DNA of 10,118 nt from an uncultured Clostridia bacterium (GCA_937875885.1 CALEIO010000224.1:1-10118); one strand, 5' to 3'. Numbered from the stretch's first letter, positions 1 through 7,990 are shown. Numbers and translations are program-made. The notes: generated by a model from the sequence alone, not told the origin.

Positions 1-261
1 GATTGTCTTTGTGATTTTGATAGCATAATCGCTGAGATATATGTCACGGCTGTCAATGAGATTTTCTGCAATTTCATCAATATCGCTGTCTGTAAACAGA
101 CGCTCAAAGCAAAGAAGAACAGCCTGCTCTCTCATTTTATATCTGGAGATATTGTTACGGTCTGCTGCAGGGTCAGCTGTGATTTCTTCTGCTACCTGCT
201 CAGAAATAATATTCTCCGCTAATTCCTCATTAACATTGTTAATGTTCTGATTTTCGTTCAT
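1..261 (-). CDS. nusB: NusB, transcription antitermination factor (N-terminal part, cut by window edge)
   Basis: NusB binds boxA RNA together with S10 (NusE) and promotes antitermination of rRNA operons. The first 87 codons are visible and the gene runs off the left edge. After an acidic, Asn/Glu-rich leader of about 36 residues, the segment SRYKMREQAVLLCFERLF matches the first helix of NusB, which is usually R-x-x-x-R-E-x-A followed by a hydrophobic helix. The long acidic leader is unusual, because most NusB proteins begin almost directly at this helix. Two adjacent ATGs exist (264 and 261). The GGAG at 270-273 stands 8 nt from the second and only 5 nt from the first, so 261 is preferred. 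nusB commonly lies just downstream of spoIIIA in Clostridia, sometimes with an asp23-like gene between, which is absent here. It has its own promoter. The call rests on the N-terminus and context only. Confidence 0.8.
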   Translation of the reverse strand, partial: MNENQNINNVNEELAENIISEQVAEEITADPAADRNNISRYKMREQAVLLCFERLFTDSDIDEIAENLIDSRDIYLSDYAIKITKTI

Positions 262-300
262 CATTATCGCTCCAATCAAAGTTATTAGAATCCAATGTAA

Positions 301-328
301 ATTATATCACAAATCAGCAAAATTGCAA
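301..328 (-). promoter_or_regulatory. Sigma-A-type promoter with extended -10 for nusB
   Basis: On the minus strand a TTGCAA -35 (323-328) and a perfect TATAAT -10 (301-306) are separated by 16 nt. The bases just before the -10 make TGATATAAT, an extended -10. Transcription would start near 294, giving a leader of about 30 nt to the nusB start. The promoter lies downstream of the spoIIIA terminator, so vegetative nusB expression would be independent of the sporulation operon. The assignment is by consensus match only. Confidence 0.72.
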
Positions 329-350
329 TGTTTTGCGACAAGTTTACAAC

Positions 351-378
351 AAAAAAAGCGGTGAATTAACACCGCTTT
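351..378 (-). terminator. Rho-independent terminator ending the spoIIIA operon
   Basis: A perfect 9-bp stem, AAAGCGGTG / CACCGCTTT, with a 6-nt loop is followed on the minus strand by a run of seven T (complement of 351-357). It starts 6 nt after the spoIIIAH stop codon, so it is the end of the spoIIIA transcript and separates it from the nusB promoter. Confidence 0.9.
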
Positions 379-384
379 AAAAAC

Positions 385-957
385 TTATGCTTCCACAATA
401 TTTATATTTTCAAAAGGCAGGTCTGCTGCCTCATCAACACAAGCTTTTATGATGAGAGCAGAATTATCTTTCATTTGTGACTCGGGCACAATTACTGTGC
501 AGGATGTTTCGGTTAATGTACACAGACACTCTGAGAAACCTTTTGCCTTTATGGTGGTTTCTATTCTGTTCTGACTCAGGACAATATCCTCTAAAGTTGA
601 GAGTTGTTCTACAGCTTCTTCTTTTGCTTCATCTGACGAATCAGAAAGCTCCAGCGCCTGCTTTGCAAGGGTTATCATTTCATCCTGAACACGTTGTCTT
701 TCTGCTCTGGATGATGCAAAAAACTCAGCCTGTTCCTGTGATAAATCACCTATCTGTGACGATGCAGTTGCACTCACCTGCATTTCGTCATCCGATGAAC
801 CTGCCTGTGAGCTTACATACGTAGCCACTCCAAGCTCCCTTGTAGAATTGACGGCTGTTGACTGACCTGCACCTGTAAGCTGCCAATTAATATACACAGC
901 AGAAGACAAAGCAAGTACAAGAGCTGCCAGAACAAAATGACGTTTTTTGAATTTCAT
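385..957 (-). CDS. spoIIIAH: SpoIIIAH, stage III sporulation channel protein
   Basis: SpoIIIAH is a mother-cell membrane protein whose extracellular domain binds forespore SpoIIQ and forms part of the channel linking the two cells after engulfment. The 190-residue product begins MKFKKRHFVLAALVLALSSA and continues VYINWQ, the typical basic start, single membrane helix (about 7-24) and Y-x-N-W-Q motif. Residues 70-130 are polar, charged and probably helical. Residues 127-190 form the FliF/YscJ-like ring-building domain, ending FENINIVEA. An upstream in-frame ATG at 969 is possible, but GGAGG stands 5 nt before the ATG at 957 and homologues start there. It follows spoIIIAG by 13 nt and is last in the operon. 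Four cysteines (144, 146, 153, 173) lie in the exported domain, which is unusual. The product is somewhat shorter than the roughly 218 residues of B. subtilis. Confidence 0.93.
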   Translation of the reverse strand: MKFKKRHFVLAALVLALSSAVYINWQLTGAGQSTAVNSTRELGVATYVSSQAGSSDDEMQVSATASSQIGDLSQEQAEFFASSRAERQRVQDEMITLAKQALELSDSSDEAKEEAVEQLSTLEDIVLSQNRIETTIKAKGFSECLCTLTETSCTVIVPESQMKDNSALIIKACVDEAADLPFENINIVEA

Positions 958-970
958 ATTTACCTCCATA

Positions 971-1408
971 TTATGTCAGTTTTGAAATACAGACTTCAGT
1001 TCTTGAGATACCCAGAACTGTAGTCAGAAGTTCCGTTATTCTTTCGGACACTACAGCTGAATCTCCCCCATCGCATGCAACCACCACACCCCGGATAGAA
1101 GGTTCGTTCACCTTTTGAAGAGTTTTGCCGTCGTCCAGATATACATACTCGTATGAATTTTGCAAAGTAAGCAAGACTTTCACATCTCCTGCTCCCTCTA
1201 CACTCTCAACCATATCTTTAATTTCATCCGTAAGCACAGCCTGATAATCCGATGTATCAAAGCTACCTACATTTGTATCATCCTGCTTACCGAAATTACT
1301 GCTAAAAAATATCAACACTATTGCCACTAATCCGACAACTACGAAAATCGTTCTGCCTTTATCTGACACCATAAGGTCTTTAAGGGAATTCTTGATTTTA
1401 TTACTCAT
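971..1408 (-). CDS. spoIIIAG: SpoIIIAG, stage III sporulation ring protein (short form)
   Basis: SpoIIIAG forms a large ring in the space between mother cell and forespore, as part of the SpoIIIA-SpoIIQ complex. The 145-residue product has a cytosolic N-terminus, one membrane helix at about 20-36, and a ring-building domain: ESVEGAGDVKVLLTLQ (68-83), then strand YEYVY, then EPSIRGVVVACDGG (102-115) and a final helix and strand ending VCISKLT. The E-G-x-G and I-x-G-V-V-V motifs are family hallmarks. The B. subtilis protein is about 230 residues. The difference lies mostly between YEYVY and EPSIRG, where Bacillus has a long insertion and this protein has only about 11 residues. The ATG at 1408 overlaps spoIIIAF by 8 nt, with GGAG 7 nt upstream. 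Confidence 0.93.
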   Translation of the reverse strand: MSNKIKNSLKDLMVSDKGRTIFVVVGLVAIVLIFFSSNFGKQDDTNVGSFDTSDYQAVLTDEIKDMVESVEGAGDVKVLLTLQNSYEYVYLDDGKTLQKVNEPSIRGVVVACDGGDSAVVSERITELLTTVLGISRTEVCISKLT

Positions 1409-1886
1409 TGTTAAGCTCCGTTACATTTGGAATTACTCCTAAATTTGAACAAATCAGATTTTTTATCTCATCAGTCTGTGAAGAATATGTTTTATTCAAA
1501 TATATATTCAACTCTTTGATTTTTATTACAGAATCAGCATCATAGGACAGTATTGTTCTGATCTCGGAATCCGTAATCCCCTTTGCAAGCAGTAAAGTAT
1601 TTACATAATCATTCAGATATTCAGCTGCTAGTTTTGCTACTTCCTCATCTGTTTTCAGCTGTATTTTATCAGTTATCGATTCATCACACACATTATGCTT
1701 ATAAGATTCTCTGAATTCATTTACAAGAGATGTAAATGGTGCAATCAATGAACACACAGCAAAGACGGATATCACAAGAGTCATAATCTTTTGTGTTGAT
1801 CCATAGGGCGAGATAATTCTCAACACCGAGCAGACAATAAGGCAACAACAAAGTGAAGCAGCACAAACATATACAGATTCTGTCAC
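1401..1886 (-). CDS. spoIIIAF: SpoIIIAF, stage III sporulation membrane protein
   Basis: SpoIIIAF is a mother-cell membrane component of the SpoIIIA-SpoIIQ channel with an exported ring-like C-terminal domain. The 161-residue product has two membrane helices (about 5-27 and 33-55) and then a soluble domain of about 100 residues containing the helix ITDKIQLKTDEEVAKLAAEY and the strand VIKIKELNIYL. The first helix is very rich in cysteine (C8, C13, C14, C15, C19). The start is GTG at 1886 and overlaps the spoIIIAE stop as GTGA. AGGAGG lies 9 nt upstream, inside the last codons of spoIIIAE, so the two genes are translationally coupled. It overlaps spoIIIAG by 8 nt. Sequence is weakly conserved in this family; identity rests on topology plus operon position. 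Confidence 0.88.
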   Translation of the reverse strand: MTESVYVCAASLCCCLIVCSVLRIISPYGSTQKIMTLVISVFAVCSLIAPFTSLVNEFRESYKHNVCDESITDKIQLKTDEEVAKLAAEYLNDYVNTLLLAKGITDSEIRTILSYDADSVIKIKELNIYLNKTYSSQTDEIKNLICSNLGVIPNVTELNNE

Positions 1887-3040
1887 TGGCTGTAACCTCC
1901 TGCTGTAATTATCAGCGCTGTAGATATTATGAACAAGGCCATTATACAGAGCAAAACTGCAAGCAAAACACTGATAACGGTTGAGATGCCGCTTAACATT
2001 CTTCCCGGCAAATCAAGGGAAAGCATCTGGGAAAAGGTCTTGCTTACACTAAGCAAAAAGCTCCATAACGTAAGCCGCAGAACGATTGGCAAAAACACTA
2101 AAGTAACAGCAAATATGACAAAGACACCCAAACCGTTTTTCAGGATGTTAATACTACCCTGTACAGTTTTATAGGCCTCTGACAAAGCAGCACCCACAAC
2201 CGGAATAAAAGATGACATAGTAAACCTGACAGCTCTGGTGGATACACTATCAATAGAAGTAGAAATCAATGTTTTGAATGTAAGCAGCGCTGAAAAAATT
2301 GTGAAAGAAAAGGACAATATCCATTTAATTGTTTTTGCAAACAAATCTGTCAGACTATTAAGCCTTACCTGGGGTACAACCGCGCTGCAGACGCTAACTC
2401 CCAAAAACACATTAAGCATAGGCACAATAAGTTTTGCAGATAGTTGAGCAATTCCCTCCGCCGCAAAAATCATCAAGGAATAATATCCAGCACCACTTAA
2501 AGCTTTTCCGCAGGATACCAGAACTGCAAACATAATCGGTACAAACATAAGCATAAACTCCGAAGCTGTTACCACTGCTCTGCCTGCAGAATCTATAACT
2601 CCCGTCACAGGTACCACCATAACCCCTGCTATACACAAGCCACTTACAACAGCCAACACATCTTTCATCATTCCACCTGTGACAGTTTGCGAAAAGCTCT
2701 CTGATAGAGAATACAATAGTAAAACCGCTAAAATCACACTCATGGATGATAACACATCTGAAAACTGATTGCTTATTATCCCGATTATTTCTTTTGCAAC
2801 AGAGTTAAAACTCACATTGTCCAACACATCAACATCACTTGTAACTCCAATGTTTTTGAGTGATTTTCTTACATCCTCTGGTAGATTATCGTAGAGTTCT
2901 TTTACACCTAGGGTTTCGGATAAATCATCTGCATACTGAAGACTTGCATCAACCGATGAGTTGTCTGTTTCTGCACCTACTGACACCACAGAAAAAAACA
3001 CAAAAATAATTGCAACAACCACAGACATAAGCTTACTCAT
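1883..3040 (-). CDS. spoIIIAE: SpoIIIAE, stage III sporulation polytopic membrane protein
   Basis: SpoIIIAE is the large multi-pass membrane protein of the SpoIIIA complex, probably forming the membrane core around which the rings assemble. The 385-residue product has an N-terminal signal peptide with likely cleavage after VGA (residue 23), a polar exported segment (24-95), and about seven hydrophobic segments between 98 and 380. The region FTMSSFIPVVGAALSEAYKT (274-293) resembles the most conserved part of the family, where a proline-glycine motif precedes SEA. Length is close to the usual 380-400. The ATG at 3040 shares one base with the spoIIIAD stop (TAATG), and AGGAGG stands 6 nt upstream. 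The last codons carry the ribosome binding site of spoIIIAF. Confidence 0.94.
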   Translation of the reverse strand: MSKLMSVVVAIIFVFFSVVSVGAETDNSSVDASLQYADDLSETLGVKELYDNLPEDVRKSLKNIGVTSDVDVLDNVSFNSVAKEIIGIISNQFSDVLSSMSVILAVLLLYSLSESFSQTVTGGMMKDVLAVVSGLCIAGVMVVPVTGVIDSAGRAVVTASEFMLMFVPIMFAVLVSCGKALSGAGYYSLMIFAAEGIAQLSAKLIVPMLNVFLGVSVCSAVVPQVRLNSLTDLFAKTIKWILSFSFTIFSALLTFKTLISTSIDSVSTRAVRFTMSSFIPVVGAALSEAYKTVQGSINILKNGLGVFVIFAVTLVFLPIVLRLTLWSFLLSVSKTFSQMLSLDLPGRMLSGISTVISVLLAVLLCIMALFIISTALIITAGGYSQ

Positions 3041-3432
3041 TAAATTCCTCCTGACAAATTCAGGACCAGACCGAGAAAGTCATTAAACATTGGCACAGCC
3101 GATATCAGCACACAAACTCTGCCTGCAGTGAGTACTATATTTGACAAAGCTGTCTGGGATGCATCTTTGCAACAATCACAGGTAAACTCGGTTAAAAAGC
3201 AGATTCCTATGCATTTGAGCATAACTTTTATGTACTCAGAATTTACATTCGTGCCTGTGAATATATTCTTTAGTCCTGCAAAAGAAGCAGAAATATGAGC
3301 TAATATGCATAAAAGTATTACTATAACAGCAAAAACAGAAAGGAGAAACGCATATTCTGCATTGTGTTTTTTCAGCACAACTGTCAGCATTGCGGCCAAC
3401 ACACCACAACCGCACACAAGAATTATGTTCAA
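3040..3432 (-). CDS. spoIIIAD: SpoIIIAD, stage III sporulation membrane protein
   Basis: SpoIIIAD is a small integral membrane subunit of the SpoIIIA complex, related to SpoIIIAC. The 130-residue product has four hydrophobic segments (about 2-20, 28-52, 68-84, 96-116). The stretch CKDASQTALSNIVLTAGRVC (88-107) corresponds to the conserved K-D-A-G-x-x-x-x-A and A-G-K family core. No ATG is available near the expected N-terminus. The start appears to be TTG at 3432, which overlaps the spoIIIAC stop as TTGA. A GAGGG lies about 10 nt upstream, within spoIIIAC. Translation therefore probably depends on termination of spoIIIAC. Cysteines are frequent (C7, C9, C42, C74, C78, C85, C87, C88, C107). 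Confidence 0.92.
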   Translation of the reverse strand: MNIILVCGCGVLAAMLTVVLKKHNAEYAFLLSVFAVIVILLCILAHISASFAGLKNIFTGTNVNSEYIKVMLKCIGICFLTEFTCDCCKDASQTALSNIVLTAGRVCVLISAVPMFNDFLGLVLNLSGGI

Positions 3433-3623
3433 AATCCAAACACCCTCTTGATAGTATCAAAAAGCTCACTTATCTCCCCTATTATCATCATAAGTGCAAC
3501 TATGAGTCCTGCAATCGTTGTAAGCAACGCCTGGTCCTCTCTGCCGCTGCGTGTAAGCAACTGATTCAACACTGCCACAATTATTCCTATTGCCGCTATC
3601 TTGAAAATCATATCAACGTCCAT
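3429..3623 (-). CDS. spoIIIAC: SpoIIIAC, stage III sporulation membrane protein
   Basis: SpoIIIAC is a very small membrane subunit of the SpoIIIA complex. The 64-residue product begins MDVDMIFKIAAIGIIVAVLN, followed by a short polar loop with SGREDQA and a second hydrophobic helix, LLTTIAGLIVALMMI. This I-x-x-I-G-I-I-V-A-V-L-N and S-G-R-E-x-Q-A pattern is the family signature, and the usual length is 64-68. A longer reading from 3695 exists in frame, but its 24 extra residues resemble no homologue and overlap spoIIIAB. The ATG at 3623 has GAGG 6 nt upstream, just after the spoIIIAB stop. Confidence 0.95.
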   Translation of the reverse strand: MDVDMIFKIAAIGIIVAVLNQLLTRSGREDQALLTTIAGLIVALMMIIGEISELFDTIKRVFGF

Positions 3624-3631
3624 TATGCACC

Positions 3632-4129
3632 TCAGACAATTACAAGAATCAATGCACAACCAAGAGAAAACCCGAGTATGCGATATAGTCTGCATTTTGT
3701 AGAAACATTATTGCGGGCATCCATAAGCTGATGCTCGAAAAGCTCTGAAAACATCTGAAGATGTGCAAGCTGTCCTTCAGTATCCGTTGTGCCGAGTCCT
3801 GCACCAAATCTCACAAGAATATCTTTATCTGATTTCATAAGTCCTGAAGATTTTTCAATCGTACGCACCTTTTCATTCCACGTACCTGTAAAACTATCCT
3901 TTTCGGTATTGAAATCTGAAAACATACAAAAACTTTTATATCCTTCGAAGGATTTGGTTATAACATTGCAGATATCGTCACAGGAAAATGTTATCAATGT
4001 CTTTATTTTCGATATAATTTCTATAAGTGCTGAAAGATTTTGTGCTCGGTTGTGTAAGCGTTGTGCATAGGAATTTGACAGAAAAGTTGTTGACAAAACA
4101 ATTACTGCACACAAGAAAATTTTAATCAT
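3632..4129 (-). CDS. spoIIIAB: SpoIIIAB, stage III sporulation protein
   Basis: SpoIIIAB is a membrane-anchored subunit of the SpoIIIA complex with a helical soluble domain resembling secretion-system F-type proteins. The 165-residue product has an N-terminal membrane helix (1-19), a cytosolic helical domain, and a C-terminal hydrophobic helix (about 150-165). The segment ILVRFGAGLGTTDTEGQLAH (104-123) matches the conserved F-G-x-x-L-G-x-x-D-x-x-x-Q motif. A GTG at 4153 would lengthen it by eight residues. The ATG at 4129 is better: GGAGG lies 9 nt upstream, and the start overlaps the spoIIIAA stop by 8 nt, as is typical in this operon. Confidence 0.93.
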   Translation of the reverse strand: MIKIFLCAVIVLSTTFLSNSYAQRLHNRAQNLSALIEIISKIKTLITFSCDDICNVITKSFEGYKSFCMFSDFNTEKDSFTGTWNEKVRTIEKSSGLMKSDKDILVRFGAGLGTTDTEGQLAHLQMFSELFEHQLMDARNNVSTKCRLYRILGFSLGCALILVIV

Positions 4130-5072
4130 CACACAACTCCTCCAAATCTGCACATTCTGAAATCACACCGGGATTATTCCTACCTTTAAGAAATACGATT
4201 TTGCCAAAAGCATTTGTTTCTAAAAGCTCTTTTGCAAACTTTCTTCGTAACAGCTCCTTTTTAGTTGATGCATGAATAGTGGAAATAAATCTGACACCAC
4301 TGTTTACTGCAGAAAGCAAAGCTTCCACATCGCCCTCGGCACCTAACTCATCACACACTATACAATCAGGAGATAGCCCCCTCAAAGCCTGCTCAATTCC
4401 CTGTACACGAGGATAGCCATCAAAGATATCGCAAACTCCCAAATCCATTTGTGAAGCACCACCAGCCACAGCTGCCAGCTCTCCTCTTGTATCAATTACA
4501 GAAACTCTTTGCTTGTACACAGTTGAGAGTAAACGGGACACATCTCTTAAAACTGTAGTTTTACCACTGCAAGGACTGCCGCAAATCAAAATCCCTTTAT
4601 TATCTGAGACAGCAATTTTTGCTATTTCTTCGCCGCAACCCTTTATCTGTCGTGCAAGTCGCAAAGAAATTGTTGAGATATCTCTGATATTCACTATATT
4701 ACCACCTGACACCACAGCGGTACCACTTATGCCCACACGATGTCCACCGCACAGAGTTATATATCCCTCCTTTATCTCTTTGAGATGGGAGTAAACGGAA
4801 TATCCACAGGAAATATTAAAACAATCGGTTACATCCTTATTTGATGCTAAAACCACAGGTTGACAATTTATGCTATGAGTAAGGCGTCCGTTTTCTGTAA
4901 GATACATTTCTTCTCCTCTTACATATATACAAACAGGTCGTCCGCACCTGAGAACCACCTCGTGTACAGCATCAGCGTATCCTGCCACCGCCTGAGACAA
5001 CAACTTTCTTATATGATGTGGAATCACCCGAAAAATCTGGTTAAGCTCCGTGGGTATTTTTTCTTCATACAT
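4122..5072 (-). CDS. spoIIIAA: SpoIIIAA, stage III sporulation ATPase
   Basis: SpoIIIAA is the cytosolic ATPase of the mother-cell complex, related to secretion-system motor ATPases, and energises the channel needed for late forespore gene expression. Numbered from the first of three possible ATGs (5081, 5078, 5072), it has an N-terminal domain (1-150), a Walker A motif GSPCSGKTT (168-176), a conserved VIDTRGEL (195-202), a Walker B IVCDELG (241-247) and a TIHAS switch motif (268-272). Length (316-319) is normal. The ATG at 5072 is preferred because AAGGA lies 8 nt upstream of it, whereas the first ATG touches the Shine-Dalgarno itself. It is the first gene of the operon, with a sigma-E promoter directly upstream. 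Confidence 0.95.
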   Translation of the reverse strand: MYEEKIPTELNQIFRVIPHHIRKLLSQAVAGYADAVHEVVLRCGRPVCIYVRGEEMYLTENGRLTHSINCQPVVLASNKDVTDCFNISCGYSVYSHLKEIKEGYITLCGGHRVGISGTAVVSGGNIVNIRDISTISLRLARQIKGCGEEIAKIAVSDNKGILICGSPCSGKTTVLRDVSRLLSTVYKQRVSVIDTRGELAAVAGGASQMDLGVCDIFDGYPRVQGIEQALRGLSPDCIVCDELGAEGDVEALLSAVNSGVRFISTIHASTKKELLRRKFAKELLETNAFGKIVFLKGRNNPGVISECADLEELCDD

Positions 5073-5081
5073 TTTCATCAT

Positions 5082-5105
5082 CCTTTCAATAACCTATATG
5101 AAAGG
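5082..5105 (-). promoter_or_regulatory. Dyad that could hide the spoIIIAA ribosome binding site in read-through RNA
   Basis: A perfect 7-bp inverted repeat, CCTTTCA / TGAAAGG, is separated by 10 nt. The downstream arm is the Shine-Dalgarno region of spoIIIAA. The upstream arm lies at the start of the -10 element, so RNA started at the sigma-E promoter would lack it, while RNA arriving from ligA would contain it and could pair. The repeat is directly visible; the regulatory role is inference. Confidence 0.45.
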
Positions 5106-5121
5106 ACAAGTGGTTTTATGA
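5093..5121 (-). promoter_or_regulatory. Sigma-E promoter of the spoIIIA operon
   Basis: On the minus strand TCATAAA (5115-5121) matches the sigma-E -35 consensus (K-M-A-T-A-W-W) completely. CATATAGG (5093-5100) resembles the -10 consensus CATACAnT, with a 14-nt spacer, the preferred distance. Transcription should start near 5086, giving a leader that begins almost at the Shine-Dalgarno. spoIIIA is a known sigma-E operon in B. subtilis, so this agrees with the family. Confidence 0.78.
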
Positions 5122-5133
5122 TAGATTGTCCAT
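5102..5133. promoter_or_regulatory. Two inverted SpoIIID-like sites in and beside the spoIIIA promoter
   Basis: AAGGACAAGT on the plus strand (5102-5111) and ATGGACAATC on the minus strand (5124-5133) both fit the SpoIIID consensus WWRRACARNY at every position. They form an inverted repeat (GGACAA, 16 nt, TTGTCC) enclosing the -35 element. The first site lies in the promoter spacer and would block polymerase. SpoIIID is the mother-cell regulator that later shuts off many sigma-E genes. The assignment is from consensus alone; the consensus is degenerate, so single matches are common, but this pairing is not. Confidence 0.5.
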
Positions 5134-5136
5134 AAC

Positions 5137-5175
5137 AAAAAAATCCGAAGCTGTACCTGAATACAACTTCGGATT
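5137..5175 (-). terminator. Rho-independent terminator after the ligA-DUF6440 unit
   Basis: A 14-bp stem (5142-5155 with 5162-5175, one U-G wobble) with a 6-nt loop is followed on the minus strand by a seven-T run (5137-5143, the last two in the stem). It begins 12 nt after the stop codon of the DUF6440 gene and separates the ligA transcript from the spoIIIA promoter. Confidence 0.92.
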
Positions 5176-5187
5176 GATTTATGCTAT

Positions 5188-5373
5188 TTATTTTTCAATA
5201 CGTGTAACAACTACATTACCGTTTCTGTCAAGCAAAGGTGTAAGACCTCCGCTGTAACCGCTTGCATGATAAATATAGTTGACACCGGTTTCTGTATCTA
5301 CCCATATTTCGGTAGAACTTAATCCACCCTGTACATATACACGCTGAAAACGCTTTTCATTTTTCTCTTTCAT
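5188..5373 (-). CDS. Small DUF6440-family protein
   Basis: The function of this family is unknown. The 61-residue product is soluble, with a charged N-terminus (MKEKNEKRFQRVY), then TEIWVDTETGVNYIYHASGY (21-40) and GGLTPLLDRNGNVVV (42-56). The D-x-x-T-G-V-x-Y and G-G-L-T-P-L-L-D motifs are what I recognise as DUF6440, common in small proteins of Firmicutes. A GTG at 5382 would add three residues, but the ATG at 5373 is preceded by AAGGTGAT at good spacing. That Shine-Dalgarno overlaps the ligA stop codon (TAAGG), and the gap to ligA is 10 nt, so the gene is co-transcribed with and probably translationally coupled to ligA. No signal peptide or membrane helix is seen. Confidence 0.85.
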   Translation of the reverse strand: MKEKNEKRFQRVYVQGGLSSTEIWVDTETGVNYIYHASGYSGGLTPLLDRNGNVVVTRIEK

Positions 5374-5383
5374 TTTTATCACC

Positions 5384-7396
<2,013 letters not shown>

Positions 7397-7406
7397 TCAG
7401 ATGCTA

Positions 7407-7982
7407 TTACTTATTAACTGCAGAAGTTCCCTTCTCGCGCAGATATGTAGACTCCATATCTGCAAGGTGAAGCTTAACAGCCAGAGGATATTTTTCGTAA
7501 GCCTGACTTACTGTATATCCTGTACTGTCATCAAAATTACCCATATGCCAACGGATAGCCATAGCCTCGTCAAGATGCAGACGCATAAATCTTTCAATAA
7601 GGAAAACAGATTTCTCACCGTGACCGAAGGGGAATTTATCTTCGATTGCATAGTAGGGCTGTTTTTCCCACTGACCTGTAAGCTCATTCTTTACGTTACG
7701 GGTTGAAACTTTATAGAATTCTGCTTTGCACACATCGTGAAGAAGAGCGCAGATTGCAAAACTCTCTACAGAATCAACTCCCTCTTCGAAATGCTTCTCC
7801 ATCATTGTATTGAAAACATTTACTGAATGCATAACAAGGCCATTCTCACAAGCACAATGATATTTTGTGCTTGCAGGTGCTGTAAAGAAGTCTGTGTTCT
7901 GAAGCCAGGATAAAAGCTCCTTCGCACCATTTCGGTCAACATTCTCTGTAAAAATTCTGATAAATTCTTCTTTAGCGTTCAT
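7407..7982 (-). CDS. HD-domain metal-dependent hydrolase
   Basis: HD-domain proteins are metal-dependent phosphohydrolases; the substrate of this one cannot be told. The 191-residue product has the expected pattern: H52 in GLVMHSVNV (48-56), the H82-D83 pair in LLHDVCKAE (80-88), H121 in FPFGHGEKSVF (117-127), H146 in AIRWHMG (142-148) and D175 in LHLADMES (171-178). The extra histidines resemble the six-ligand HD proteins found in Firmicutes and their phages. A GTG at 7994 is possible, but the ATG at 7982 is preferred because GAGG lies 6 nt upstream, overlapping the TGA of ywlG. It sits between ywlG and ligA in a compact unit, which suggests a housekeeping nucleotide-related role, but this is weak inference. 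Confidence 0.82.
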   Translation of the reverse strand: MNAKEEFIRIFTENVDRNGAKELLSWLQNTDFFTAPASTKYHCACENGLVMHSVNVFNTMMEKHFEEGVDSVESFAICALLHDVCKAEFYKVSTRNVKNELTGQWEKQPYYAIEDKFPFGHGEKSVFLIERFMRLHLDEAMAIRWHMGNFDDSTGYTVSQAYEKYPLAVKLHLADMESTYLREKGTSAVNK

Positions 7983-7990
7983 AATACACC

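Noticed and set aside
41..250. Plus-strand frame at the left edge
   Set aside because: It is antisense to the nusB N-terminus, which has a promoter, Shine-Dalgarno and family match; the plus frame is Ser-rich and featureless.
2412..2636. Minus-strand frame of 74 codons inside spoIIIAE
   Set aside because: It is an alternative frame of spoIIIAE without a Shine-Dalgarno or recognisable motif.
3624..3695. Longer spoIIIAC start adding 24 residues
   Set aside because: The extra residues overlap spoIIIAB, are not seen in the family, and the inner ATG has a well-placed Shine-Dalgarno.
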